A DNA stretch of 64,000 nt from Trochalopteron elliotii. Its lineage: Eukaryota; Chordata; Aves; Passeriformes; Leiothrichidae. The stretch covers positions 402,398 through 466,397 of the forward strand of contig JANPWX010000064.1 of assembly GCA_024734555.1 (NCBI GenBank), written 5' to 3'. Below, one piece after another: positions 38,098 through 52,275 of this stretch (position 1 is the first letter of the stretch; the number at the start of each line of letters is the position of its first letter). Both the position numbers and the translations under genes were made by a program. The notes under the pieces are model-generated. The model was not told where the DNA came from. It ran no database searches and worked only from the letters and a program-made list of their open reading frames with translations.

Positions 38098-40444
38098 TAA
38101 AAAGAAAATAAAGGGAAGCATGTCATCATAAATGGCATGGCAGATTGGTATTTGAAATTGTAGGCTGCATTTCTTTTTCTACTGTGGGTCCTGCAATAGT
38201 ATTCTATATGATATTCTGAAATTATTTAATGAAGTTTGGCAAATGAGTGCAGGTTTTAAATTAAAGTGATTGGTCCTTGTCCACACTGAGTGAATGTGTC
38301 AGCTAAATCAACTAACCATTAAGAACTTGTTTCAGGCTACTTTTAGGTAGTGATAGAGAAGGAGTACCTCTATAGTGGTTCCTAAAAATACACATAATTC
38401 CTGAGGTTAGCCTATAAACTTTCTCATCATAAAGAAAACTTTCAGTGAGAATAACTCTTGAGAGGTAACATGTTCACGTAGGAGTCTCTCTCATTAGTGT
38501 AAAGCTCATGGGGTTTTTTTTGTTTTATTCCTGCTTCCTGTTCACATGGAGTCATTTAATCTTAATTATTTTACACACCAAGGTAAAATCCAACAGCTGA
38601 AACTGCTCTCAAGTAGTGCGTTATTATTCACTTATCAGAAATTTCAGGGTGGTTCTGGATGCTTGACACAAGCACTTAAAAGTACAAAAATTAGGGGTTT
38701 TCATGATGTTTGAATTTCTGTTAGTACATGGAGATGGGGAGAACAACAATGTTTGATTTAGTTGCTTCCTGCTGGTTCTGTTGCTTGGTACCCCAGGTGA
38801 CCCCAAGTTTTACAGAGCTTTCCTCTATTCATCTTTTGGGCACCCACAGCCATGGGCTGGAGCATGGTCTGTGGGTTACATATGTGCATGATTATTTCAT
38901 ATGCTGTGTGTAGGCTGATGCACACGTGTTGAGCCTGACAGACAGACGTGTAAAAGCAGATTTAGTGGTTCCTAAGGAACTATGCAAGATCTACTGAACA
39001 TCTGCTATGTGATGTATGTTTATTTGCTTCCAATTGCTTGTAGTAACCAAATAGGTTTAATTTTTACTGGGATCAAAATCCCTTCCCCTGATACAGAGGC
39101 ATCCTGTTTTTCTCTCAGTTCTTTATTACTTTTGTAGTCATGCAAAGCTGTATTTATCAAGCAACATTTTCTTTGTAGCATGACCCTCGGTTATAGATGG
39201 CTTTGTGTATACTCTGAAAGATGATTTACAAGACTACTTTTCCCTTAAAATCTTGTAGTAAGTACAAGTGGAAAAAGTTGCTGAGGTATCTGTAAAGATA
39301 TTTTATGAAATGTTTTTCTGTGTGTTCATTAAAACAGTTCATTTCTCCTAACATATGCCCTCTAAGGCTATTGAGGCTTGGAGAGTCGCACAGAATTGTT
39401 GTTTGTCCTGTTACTAGTTACCACATCACAGAAGCTGCCAAAAACATTTCTAGGTGGCAGTTTGATTCCTTAAAAGAAGTATTTGTTGAAACTTCAAAGA
39501 AAAGGAACTTTTTTAAAGGTTTTTTTCAGGAAATTAGGGAAAATATACAGGACTGACTAATGATAATAAGCAATCCAAGTAGGTAAGTGATTTAGACACG
39601 AGGGTTGTTCTGAACTCTGTTGTTTCATGGTCTGTTTGTCTCATGTTTTTCATGAAAAACCGTAAGAGAGCTTAAATTCTTCCTAATATGAAACAGGAAA
39701 CATTTTGAAATGGTGTCATTTTTCACAGGACAGGAAAAACTTTGTCACTGAACTCTCCACGATAAGTTAACAGTTGTTACTCCTTTTTGTTAAATATAAC
39801 TGGTTTACAGTAGAAATAGACCTAAGTTTTTAATGTATTAATTTGCGTTTTACCACTTGCATTAATTTCTTGGAAGAGGAGGACATTTTGTAATACTAAC
39901 TATTGAATTTTCCAGCAATACTAACTAAATTTTATTTAATTAAAATGAAAGTTGATGCTAGTTTGTGACATGAGCTTTTAGGTATGATTGCCCTTAGAGT
40001 TAGCACACCACAGTTTTGCAGCAAGGCTTTCATTAGAAATCACATAAGATTTACGTTTTCGGGAATTTAATTACTGCTGTCCTTTAGTTAGTCTGTAAAT
40101 TTGAAAACGTACTGACTACAGCATGGGCTTGCACTCACTGAACAAACCAGGTCCATGTCACCCTCCCTGCTCCTTTGTTGCCCTGGCAGGGAAGATGGTG
40201 TTCCTGTTACAGGGTCAGCATAATAAAATCTGTACCTATGCATGTACTTCTAAGCTTTGCTCCTGCATTTGCAAAACATACCAAAATCAGTAGTTTCTGT
40301 TGACATACTCATCTCTGTGTTGGTTGTGTTAAGGTACAGAACATAGTCCATCCCAGAAAGTCAGGTTTGGGAAAGAGGAGGAGAATGTGAAGTTTCCAGT
40401 AGAGTAGATCTGTTGCAATGCATGATTAAGCCTTTTAAAGTTTT

Positions 40445-40959
40445 GTATGTATTTTATTTATATCATATTGGTATGTCCCTTCCCGAATCCCTTTACCCAT
40501 CCCCTGACCCTCATGGTATCTCCCAGAGGGGAGCCCTTTGTCAATCACCCTGGAAACTTGAAGAGAAATAATCTCCCATTTGGCCTGGTGCTCAAGCACC
40601 TGCCCTCTTCAATTGTCCTGCTGAGTGTCCCACTCCAGAACACCCAACCCCTTCCCATCCATTGGCCCGAATTCTCCTGTGGCCTCAGGCTGTGTCCTGG
40701 GGTACATAAGGGAGAAGGACAGGCCGAGCCTTGCCTTTTGCAGGTGGAGCTGCAACAATAAACACCTTTCAAGCCCACGGCAGAAGCCCACTCTTCATTC
40801 CAAAGCCTCAACCACGCTTCCAGCTAGCAGATCTGAGGGACCCACACGAACTACTGTGGTTGGTCTGGGGTTAAAAGCAGCCTGCCGGTAGCTGCCCCCC
40901 AGGGAGAAACCTCCGCATAGATCCAACACCTGGGGGCAGTAATTGCTTAAACTGTCACA
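40445..40959 (+). mobile_element. Solo-LTR-like element in BMT2 intron 1
   Basis: A GC-richer block with the layout of a retroviral LTR. After a C-rich region comes a TATA-like TACATAAG (40703-40710), and about 50 bases later a polyadenylation signal, AATAAA (40757-40762) within CTGCAACAATAAACACC. A pyrimidine- and G-rich terminal part follows. No viral genes adjoin it, so it would be a solo LTR. Both signals are on the plus strand, sense to BMT2. The ends are approximate: the element may end near 40930 or at the ACTGTCACA near 40959. No target duplication was found. It differs in sequence from the LTR-like element at 1.2-2.7 kb. The family cannot be named. Confidence 0.55.
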
Positions 40960-40980
40960 TACATGCTGTTTGTGTGACAG
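40952..40980. repeat. Inverted repeat, 8-bp arms, 13-nt loop
   Basis: CTGTCACA at 40952-40959 and TGTGACAG at 40973-40980 are perfect reverse complements, placed at the right edge of the LTR-like element. Confidence 0.7.
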
Positions 40981-42180
40981 CCATCAGAGATTTATAGCAG
41001 ATCAGAGACACAAATTATTCTTCAGAGTGATCTAAGCTGACCCCCAGCAGATGCTGAAACAACAGTCAGTTGGGCCCTCAGGAGTTTGTTTCGTGTAAAC
41101 AGATGAATAAGAACTTTACCTGAGAGGTCAAATGTAGAAATCTGCATTTGGTAAAATGAGTCCTTTCCGTGTAAGTTGAAGGATGGCACATTGATCCTGA
41201 GATAGAGAAAATTAGATTCTTGCACTTGATTTTTTAAAAAAATATTTTATTCTGGAATAGTTGAGGTAGCTCCTAAGAAATGTGAAGCAAATACTAGTCA
41301 GACATGAGAAGGGAAATATTAACTCTGATTGCTTGAACTTTGTCCAAGTTGAAGTTCATGTTCTGTATATAGACATGTAAAATTGGAAAACAGAGGAGCC
41401 AAAAATACCTAATGTTGTTTGCAAGGAATGCTGAATATGCTTTTAGTAAGACAGATGGTCAGTAAGTTTATCTTGTATACAATAAAAATTATGAATGTCA
41501 TAATATTTGCTGATATTCCTCATGTAATTAATTTTTCTTATCATTGCCACAGCATCCATACATTAGGAGTACAGTTAAATTTCAGCTGAAAATGTTAATG
41601 AGGACATTTTGTCAGATATTCATAGGAATTTGATTTCAGCTTTAGCCTAGTGAACAGTGCTGCTTTCCTAATTTACTCTTTAGCATGTTGGAAGCTAGTT
41701 TACTGTTTCCAGCAAGTGAGAGGTGATCTTAAGAGACTGAAAATTAGATGGATTCTTTTCATTCTGCAGTGCATTGCCATCAACAAACAAAAAAACCCTC
41801 AAAAATCTTGCTAGGCATTGCTATGGCCAGCAGCTGGTCATCTGAAGTTATCCAGTATTGTCATGGACACTTGTTAATTGCAGGGATAGGTCTCCTTTTT
41901 ACAATAAACAATATTTATTAATTTTTTAAGGTAGTGTTAATATTGTGCAAATATTAACATGTCGGTTTTAGTTTTGCCTTTTGTTGTTAGTCAATATATT
42001 GAGGTTATTTTCTCTTTTACCAGAACCATCCAAGTTCTGGTAGAGGAGAAAATAGGAAGGCAATGTGTTGTCAAGTGAAGGTATTGAAAAGGGAGTGGAT
42101 TGAATGTGGTTTTCTACATTACAAAGTTATACCATTATGTAGAAGACTTCAAACCCTTAAACACTTGGGGATGAGTTTTG

Positions 42181-42430
42181 GTGGGTTGGGCATGTGGGGG
42201 GTTTGTTTTTTGTTGTTTTTGTTGTGGTGGTGGTTTTTCCAATTAGAGCTACCTTGAATTGAGAAAATTTTAGTTTCCCAGAAGGAAACAATGGCTGTTC
42301 TAATTACCCTTTTTCTCGAGTGTTTTTTTGTTTGGTCTTTCTGGGTTGTTTTGGTGGGGGGGGGTTTGTTTGTTTGTTTTGGGTTTTTTTTTTAGATTAT
42401 TACTACTTTTTATTTTCTTTTTTTGGAGGA
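42181..42430. repeat. Two G/T low-complexity blocks
   Basis: G/T-only or nearly G/T-only stretches at about 42181-42238 and 42321-42394, including nine consecutive G (42356-42364) and GTTT repeats, separated by ordinary sequence. The plus-strand open frames across them are composition artefacts. Confidence 0.8.
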
Positions 42431-45400
42431 AGTTGTTGCTTAAGATCTAAACCTGCATTGCATGTACCTGAAGACTTAAAAGCACAGTGTCAGTTAACTT
42501 TTGATATGCAAGGTCTTGTTTCATGATGGATGAAGTATTCTGTAGTTAGTTTTGAGATTGTCAGTGATGACTGCACTGTTTTTCCAAAGAGCACCAGTAG
42601 ACTTACAGAAAACAGTAATTACCAATCTCTTCTTGTGGGTGCAGATAGGAGTTTTATAACTCTATGTGACAACTATTGTGTTGCTTGATAGAACAGAATT
42701 ATTCAAATCAGTTGTTTTGGGTTTTATCCCATTAAAAAAAAATACTGCCTTTGGCAGAACTGAGCTCTATTTCTTTTATATTACAGAAGGTTGTGTTTTC
42801 TTAAAACACTCATTGTCGTTATTTGTTCTGTCATAAGTTGAAGAAAAACAGTGTAATTTTTTTGTCTATCTTATAAGCATGCCTTAAGTGACTGTGAAAT
42901 TTAACACTCTACAAATAAATGCCTTTTTAAAATAAAATATTTTTGTAAAAAAATGAGATGGAAGAAAACTGGAAATTTTTTTTTTTTTAATAACAGACTA
43001 CCTGGAGAGAATTCTGGTATAGGTTTGTCTCACCAAGAATGGCAAACCTGACCTTCTCATGCTCTTCTGGGAACCTCTGATAAGGACTTGTAAATAAATG
43101 TGGAACAAGGGGACTTCTTTCTAATTTTGTATGGTTATTCTCTATTAAAAATGTTTTTGGTTGTTGAAAGTTGCAGCTAACATTTTGTCTCTATTGCTGT
43201 TACCCACAATTAAAATTATCTTGTAATTGGGTTCATTTAAAAATAACTTCTACATGCCAGACCTGTTCTCTCTGTGACAATATTCAGCAACTGCTGATTA
43301 AGTCTGTGGTTGAGTTCAGAGTTATGACTTGGCTATTCTGTGGGCAATATTAATGTGGGTGGAAATTGCTTAGAAGGATTCATCTGTTCTAGGTAAGTAG
43401 TGTTGGATTTTTGTTACTGTAAAGTCTGTGTTATGAAGAATGCCTTGATCAGTTATTTGTTCAGTGACAGAATTTTAGGAAGCAGTGGGGTTTGACCTTT
43501 TTTGTTTTTAAAGGAATAGTTAATCTTCATGGTGAAGAGTAGGCTATTTATTTATTTTCTAGGTAATTCTGAATAAAATAGAGCAAGCATTAATTAATTT
43601 TAGAATAGCATGAGTACAGTGATTTGAGAGGTGTGTGAAACTCCTATTATGAGCTCGTTTTGCCGGTCACACTTTTCAGCTGGACAGTGGCATTATCTGG
43701 CTCCTTGATGGAGATGTCAGGCCTATGAAGATCTCTGAAAGTTCAGCACTCAAAAGAAGTTTTAAATTGCATAAAAGGTGATCTGTAAGTGTAGAGTAGA
43801 AGCGTTAAGTGCCTTAAACTTTATGTATGGTATACAAGTAAGAAAAGTTTAATACACAAAATCAAATATTAACTTTAAGATGTGATCAAAGATTCAAGAC
43901 TTTTTTTCTATTAGATTAGCCTACCACAAACTGCTATTTAATTTACGGTGTTACTGATTACTTAATAGAAGACTTTATGTATCTTACTTCTCTAGTAACT
44001 AGTAATTTTGTTGTGAAACCTTCCTGCATATTTTACTGCCTATAAGCGAAAATTTATTGATTCATAAATAAATATTTAACTCTAGAGTATAGATTTAATG
44101 CCGTATTTGCACCTGGATTATAATGTATTGCTTGAAAATTTAGTACACAGGAGGTTATAATATATTGATTGAAAAAAATTAATACATAACTTTTCTGTGT
44201 TCTGGATGTCAGTTTGAAATTGAATGGTACTAAACCTATTGTAGTCACTACCTCAAAGTCCCTACAGATAGGAAGGACTGTTTGCATGTTCAACTCAGTA
44301 CTGGAACATGGTTCTGGATTTAAAGTTCCCTGTATCTAGTGTGCCTGTTTGTGTCTTCTCTAAGCTCACTATGTTAAAGTACGGAGGAGATTAACCACAG
44401 CAAAACCATGCACTGCCATGCTACTTGCTCAAACAGAACTAGACGCCAGACCCTTTGAAAGGCCCTGCACAGTGGTGCCAGTGCCTTAAGATGACCCATT
44501 GCAGTGGGCTGGAGCTTGTATTCATGAAAGGGCAGAGAAATGGGCATCATATCAAAATCAGTACTGACAGTGGGTCAACAGCAGACACTGAGACAAGAAT
44601 AAGTGAAAAATGCTGCTGGAGTATCACTGTGTGCATGCTTACCATTCTGTCTTTCAGTGATATTGTGGTCTAGGAGTTCCCGAGTTAGAAATCTCATCTT
44701 TAAATAGGGAGTTTGTAATGGATTTTCTTCCCATAGTTTGCTGAGCTGCATGAACTTCATGAACTTTAAGCTTAGATATGCATTTTATGAGGAAATAATT
44801 TTCTTTTCTTTCTTTTAAGCTGCTCTTTCTGAATGTCTCATACTCTGGAACAGCCTGAAATTGTTCCATATTTACCTTCCCTCTGTCAGTTGTGATCATG
44901 TGGAAGTTTGTCCTCTTCTTGTTTCATCTGCCTTCTTCCTTCCTCTGTTTCAGTGTTCCTCATACAAAAGCAGGGGTGTACCTGTCTTGTGTAGACAATT
45001 TCTGTATCTTTGTCTTGGTAAATGAAAATAAATCAGAAGTGCTCACAAAATTGATTTAATATAGGACATATGATGGAATTACTTTGTGATGGTTTTTTCA
45101 CTTTTGTTCTGCATCTCTCTCCTCATGGTCGTACAATTCAATTTTGTTTTCTTGTCAGCTCAGAGCCAAGAAGTTGTTACTGTTGTAGGCAACTCCGTTG
45201 TAACCCAAAGTTCATGTCCCAGTGTGCTGGTAGTGAGCTCTGGGTCTGTTGCTATATATCTCAATTTAAGATCCCTTTTCTGTGGATGCTTTTAACCCTC
45301 ATCTGATTACTAGGGAGTGGTGCAAATCTATGCCTTGTTCAGAAGGAAATCAGAGCAGCTGCTATGAGAGCAGAATTCGGTGTTAGAAGGCATCACTACT

Positions 45401-47773
45401 TTGCTGTTACTAAGAGTAGGCTAGTTAAGAACATCTGGTCTTTGCATATTTCTTCTTTCCCATTTGTCTTATTTCTTACATTTTAAGGAAAAGGAATATT
45501 TGGAAATGCAATAATTGCTTCAGGATAGACCAGATGAAGTAAACAAATAAAAGAACAGTAATAAACTTCAGATTTTGTATTTGTGATATTTTCCTTCAGT
45601 AAGTGTACATGCATTTACTTTTTATCTTTCTAATCAGCCATGTATGCAAACAAATCTTTAGCAACTGCAAGTCATTGAAGCATTCCACAGTTGTCTGGGG
45701 CATGCAGTAAGATTCAAAGTATTGTGTAAGAAACACTGTGACTTTTTATCTAAGTTGCAGAATTAATTTGCCATTGAGAATCACTTCAAACTTAACTAGT
45801 GCTTTCTGGCTTGGTGCTATATAGGTTCTGCACTTTGACACAAAAAATACAGATTGCTAGGAGTTGTGTGTATTTTGCCCCCTGTGCTGGTAGGTCACTG
45901 TTGATGCCATTTTTTGCTCTCTTGTCGTTAGGGTATGTTCTGTTCTGCATGCTTATTTCTGCAGAAGGCTCTCCTGAAAGCTCTGGAAAAGTGCCCCACA
46001 GGTTTTAGCAGAAACCCTGAGGGGACTTCTCTGCAACTTGGGTGTTTTCTCTGCTCTGGTGGTCAGCTGGTGACCTTGCTGGTAGCATTTCTTAAAAAGC
46101 ATACCTCTCTGAACTTGGATCATTTGGAAAATAATGAGGGATGCCATTCAGTATTAGAACCTTTTTTTTTTGTCCAGTGCAATAACTTTCTCATACATGC
46201 TTGTTGAATATCAAGCAGCATACATGATTTGTTGCACAGCTTCCCCATTTTGTTAACATCAAATTTTGGCCACTCCCTTCGCTTCCATCTGAACTGCCAT
46301 CTCAGACAAGGGAGTACAAACACCTAATTTTAAACATGACTCACTTTGATGATTGTACAAGTGTGCTAGATGCTTATTTCTGAAAATTGCTATGACATCC
46401 CTGAACCAAACCTAAGTAGGGAGTAACCTGGATGGTTGATATAAATCTTTTAAATACACATCTGTGCTTGTCCATCAGGGCCAGTCTTTCTGTAAGTGGA
46501 GGACAAATGAGGTGAGGATTGTTGCTGCTTTGCACAGGAGGGAAAAAATAAAAAGGTTGCCACTGGAAAAAGTCCTTGATTTACTGCTAATTGAAACAAA
46601 ATACATGAAATTGCTATAAGTGTGTTAGAAACAGAAATCTCTTACTGGTGTGAGGACAGGTCATACTGTAAGCTACTTTCACGCTTTAACAGACATTAAT
46701 TGTTAGCTTATGGCTGATATACTTTTAAAGTATTTCCTTCTTATATAAAGATGCTACAAGATGGAGCCATGTTGTGAAAAGTCTGTTGTTTGTCTGAGTT
46801 AAAGCTTAAAATATAGCTGTGTTCTTGAAAAGTTATTTTTAGCTGTATTGGCTTGTAAGTTCAAAATCACTACGTATTTTTTATTCTGCAGATTGACATG
46901 TATTCTAGATATGTGCACACATTTGTGATTCAGAAACACAAAAGAAATCAGTGAACACCATACGAGGAAAGCATCTTTTTTAGGACAGAAATATCCTTTC
47001 AGTAAGGTATACCAAGGGTTTGCATGCTATATAGGAATTGGGGCTAGCCATGACTAGCATTTATCTTGTTTTTGTTTAGTAGTACATTATGTAAAGTAGT
47101 CTAGGAGAAGTGGATATTTAGGAGCAAAGAAGGAAAATCATCATGTTTAATTACTTTGAAGTGCCAGAACTTAACCTGCAAGAGTTCTTTTCAGCAAGGT
47201 GAGGAGCATGGAAATAAATCTGTCCCTAGAGATCAGCAGAGCAGTTTGTGTGCGATTTCCTGATCATAGTTGGTTTGATTCTTCAGTGCTATCCCTAGAA
47301 GCTAATTTACTGGGCCTGGCTAGATTAGACAGCAGTCAATGAGAGTTTGAATTCCTTTTTCAGTATACCCAAAGAAATCTTTATTGTGGGTTTAACTTCC
47401 ATGGCTTTTTCATGTGATGTCCACTACAGTATTTGCCATGGATCTGAAAGCTAGTAGAAACCTTCAAATCTTTAATTTCTAAAATGTTTGTCATGTTAAT
47501 TCTCAGAATTAACAGAAACCTCAGAATACACAGAAACCTGAAAGCAAAACTTCCCAGGGACTTTAATTTCACAGAACAAACTGAACAAAATCTATATATG
47601 GATATTTCTAGCTTCTCAAGTACCTGACAGCCCCTTCCTGCCCTAAAAACTTGGAATTTTGTGTTTATGACTAGAGAAAGGAGAACTTGTTTTTGTTATG
47701 TGCTGGTAAAGTAATCTCTTGGTACATTATGCAACTTTTTAACTGGATGGGGATTTTGCCATGGAGATAATGA

Positions 47774-47962
<189 letters not shown>

Positions 47963-49202
47963 TAAATAATGTATTTGAAACACACAATTGCATGCTTTTA
48001 CTTGCAGTTATTTATAATACAAAGTTTAATTGTTTTTTACTTTTTGCCAATATCTAACATTTGTCCTATAGCATATTAATAATTTATTGCTTTCTTAAAG
48101 AAATAATTTCTTAGTGTTCCAGCTTACTAAGGAAATAGCTTATGAAGTGTTTTGTTATTAGGTGATCCTTTTTGAAGTATTTTCAACAAACAATTTCTTT
48201 TTCTCAAATACTGAAGCTATTTGCAAATAAACCTGTGAAGTAATTTTCCATGCTTTTGAACCTAAGCTGAATAAATGCACTGAGTGTAACTCAAGTTTAA
48301 TTTTCAGGGTTTTGGTTTGATTTGTGCATAGTATAATGTTTGATCCCTAAATGCAGATCTCTGGTGCTTAATTTTCAATTCTTAATCTCCTGTGACAGAC
48401 TTTACCCCTGTGAAACTTGTTTTAAATGTTTTTAAAACTCTGAAATTCCTATTAGTCATAAACATCTAGTTTTTGTTGGGCTATCTAAACTGTAAAGTCA
48501 AGAAATGAGGAACTAAACTATTTCAGTCCCTGAGGAAAATAAATAATAAAAAGAGGAGAGATGTTGGTCATTCGGAATTTCTGCATACAGTTGGCATCCA
48601 AAACATGCTGTAGAATCTGTACAGAAGAATAAACCAAAATTCTGTTGAGATTTAAATGGGAAGAGAGTGTATCAATGGTCTTGCCATTGGGAAGGAAATG
48701 ACTTCAGAAAACCAAAAAATAATCCTGTGTGCCAGTTTGTAGGTCCTGCAGGTGAGTGTTGCAAAGTGCTGAGCAAAGAACAGTAAATGTGGTATTGTTA
48801 AATTTAAATTCTCTTGAGCCCATAAAACAAAAAAGAGAAGAGGGAATTGACTGTGAAACAGTTGATATTGGTGGCAGCTTGAGCTGTTCTGTGGCTTCTG
48901 GAAATGGAGCAAGTAATAATAAGCTGAGTTTTTTTCCCTAGCATAAACTCTTGAATATTTGAAAACCATTGCTTTACTTACCAATGTTTTATCCTTTAGC
49001 TTAGAAAAAAGCCATCATAGTCAAGTGTTACTTTATAGATGCCTTTCTGGACATGCTTTGTGTATCTATATCCCAATTACATGAGAGGTGTCTCAGTTAT
49101 AAAGAACTAAGCCCAAAAATGGATGAAGTGTTTCAATGGCTTTGTCAGGGATAAATAAAATAGATTTTATTGAGGTTGTAGTAGACTGTCGTTTATGTTA
49201 TT

Positions 49203-49302
49203 GACTTTGTTTGGTGGGGGTTTGATATTTTGTTGATTTTGTGTCTAGTTTGGCTTTTTTTGTTGGTTTGTTCTTTTGTTTGTGTGCTTGTTTTGTTTTT
49301 TT
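49203..49302. repeat. G/T low-complexity tract
   Basis: About 100 bases dominated by T and G on the plus strand (TTTGTTGG-like units), in intron 2. Confidence 0.75.
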
Positions 49303-52275
49303 GGTAATTGACACGGCACTGACTTAGCTCCTTTGTCATCCCCAGCTGCCGATTTCTGTGTTACAGGCTTCCTGAGTTGCTAGTTGTTTACTTGTATTTG
49401 TGCTATTCGTTATCTCTGTGGAAATGCTTACACTTACATTTCTCTTTGCTACATTACAGTACCTTGGATCATATTGAATTCTAATACTGTGATTTCTTGC
49501 AGTTTCTTCCTTCCACCCTGCCCTGATTTGGCATCATTCTCAGATCACTTCTGAAACTGACTGTTCCACAGTTCAGGTTATCTGTGAAAAAAGGTAGTTG
49601 TACTGGACCCAGGGCAGATTCCATGGAACATTGCTTGATATTTTCTTACACTTTGATTGTCAACTAATATGAGAAACATTTTCAATAGGGCTGTGTGTTC
49701 TTACTTTATTTTCAGCTGAGCAGTAATCCCTTGGCTTGTGGCAAGTTTGTCTGTTACCCTGTAGGACAGGATAATGTTTCTTGTGGACAGTGATGACTTG
49801 TATATAGAAGGTTTTGGGCTCCCAAGTGGTTTTTGTTATAGATCATTTACAGAGTAAACATTGAAATAAATGTCCAGTTTTGGCTTTGCAGCCTGAGCTC
49901 ATATTAGGAAGAGAATCCACCCACTGAGAGACACTAAAATGCTCTGTCTTGGTATAAAGCTTTAGATAAAGAGCATAGCTTTTCACTTTGCAAAGTCAAG
50001 GGATCAGAAGTTTTTACATTAGTAGAAAAAGAAAGAGTACTTTTCACTTCTCAGATTATACCAAGGCCTGGATTGCTAAATACCAGAACAAATCAGGTTG
50101 ACTTTGTGTTCTGTGTTTTTTTGTTTCTTCTCACGGGGCCAAGAGGGGTGGCAGGTCCCGTTGTTGTTACTCCTCCTTGTGCCTGGGTGCAGAACTGCGT
50201 GCAAGAGAACTTGCATGAGACTTAAGTGGAAGCTTTTGCTCAGTGCTTATTGTTGTGTTACCATGACAGCAAGAAGGTAGCTGTTTCATAACAGATGAAT
50301 TTTAATTTGTGAGTGGAGTGCTGAAAATAGTTTGGAACCACCAGTGTATGCCTCCTGAAAAAAGGAGAGACTGAGTTTTGCTTTAATTTGAAGGAAGGTC
50401 TTTTCAGTGATCTGAAACTGAGAAGTGTTTTTTCCATTAGTTAAAAGGGGAAAAAAGTACAAAAGACTTTGTGGGATTTTGTTCTTTCCTTCATTTTCCT
50501 TGTATTCTCCTAGGATCTGATAAAATAAATCAGATAGTATAGAATAACCACTAGAGAAGCTATGTGTGCTTCTCAGGATCGAGAATAACAATTTTGCTTT
50601 CCTTTCAAAAGTCTCTCTGGCTACTCAGTTGAAGACACTGGAAAAATTCTGACATTAATACTTAAACCAGATGACATAAAACTTGCTTCTTCATTAGTGT
50701 TGATTTAAAGAACATGTATCCAGACTCTAGAAACTGTAGAAGATGGAAAGCAGTACGTGATAGACTGTGCTGGTGGCCATATGCTGAGTTGTATTTGGCC
50801 AATTTTGTTTATTGTTTCAGGGGAAACGTGACAGAACTGGGGTGAGAGGGATGGGGGAAGAAGGATTAAAACTTTATCTGCTTTCACATCCAGGTTTATG
50901 ATCCCCTGAGTGGTAAAAAGTCAACTGCTTCTTCCTCCCTTCCTTTATGTATATTTAGAAAACTGAATGTGAGTAGCAAGTGGTATTTGCAAATTAACAC
51001 TTCTGTTTCTCTTTCATTTGTATTACAATACAAAACTTAAAACAGGTTAAGATGGTGTTTACTGTGAATAATTGTTGTAACTCTTTAATTTTTGCTGGCG
51101 TAGATAGGCTGGTGAAGCTTTGTATGGACAATGAATGCCAGCCTGTTCTGGTTCTAGTTAGAGCAGAATAAGCCAGACCAGCAGGTTTGCTTCTTTCTGT
51201 TGCTTTTGCCTCAGTGTTAAGACTTGTGTTGACTTGACTGTTTTTTTAAAGAGCAAAAAATAAAATCCGCTCTTCTAATTATCGTGACAAAACACTGTCT
51301 AGACCTGGATTTTTTAAAAAAAGTCTTTTGACTGTTTAATGAGCAAAGAAATACAGTTCTGATTAAATTAATGACAGGTGAGTACAGAACTGTTTGGAAA
51401 CATTTGCAGAGAATAGATGTGAGAAGCTTATTTTTAAAATGTGATTTACTGAGAAGGAATCTGTCAAAAGTTTGTCCCTGTATCCATAACTAATCAGTAC
51501 TTCTTTAGCAGTATGCTAAAGTATATTTATTAAATTTGGAAATGAGACCAAAGAGAGAGGAACTGTCACTCTGAGAGTAGAACTAAAATTAATACAGTTA
51601 TAAACTATACTAAACATTATCTACTATATTAAATATCAGCTGTACAAATAAAGGCCAGGGAATTGTGTCAGTCTTTCAAAAAACTGTTTGGATTCTGAAG
51701 CATAAACTGAATATGAAGTAGTCATGAGATGCTTTTGCAGTAGAGACAGATACTATACTTGAGTGTGTTAATGAGATTGTCCACAAGATATGTAAAGTAC
51801 TACTCTGACTTTATTTAGCATTGCTCTTAGCCAAAATATCACCTTGGCCACTGCATTTAAAAACCAACAAACAGCAGTTCAACTCCAAGAAAGATAAAGA
51901 AGTTATCAAAAACTTCTATTTTTTCCACAAAAGCCTTGGTGTTCTTTTCTAGAAACTGGAGCTGTCTAGTCAAAAGAAGAGAAAGCTAAGTCATCTATTA
52001 GAGAATCTTTGAGAATAACAGATCTCTGCTAGAGCTGGAAACAGGATCCTGTTTATTTGGAAGATTGAATGAGTGAGTGTTTGCAAGTCCCTTCAACACT
52101 GTTTTGCAGGTGTTTTTGATGAATGCAATTAATAGAGCAATTCACTGCAAGGAGAATGGAACTGAGGAAGGTGGCAGAAACAGCAGGAGGGGAACCATTC
52201 AAAATGGGAAAGGATAATGTTCGATGTTCATATTTATATGACAGTCTTAATTTTTGCTGTTAAACACATTATTTG

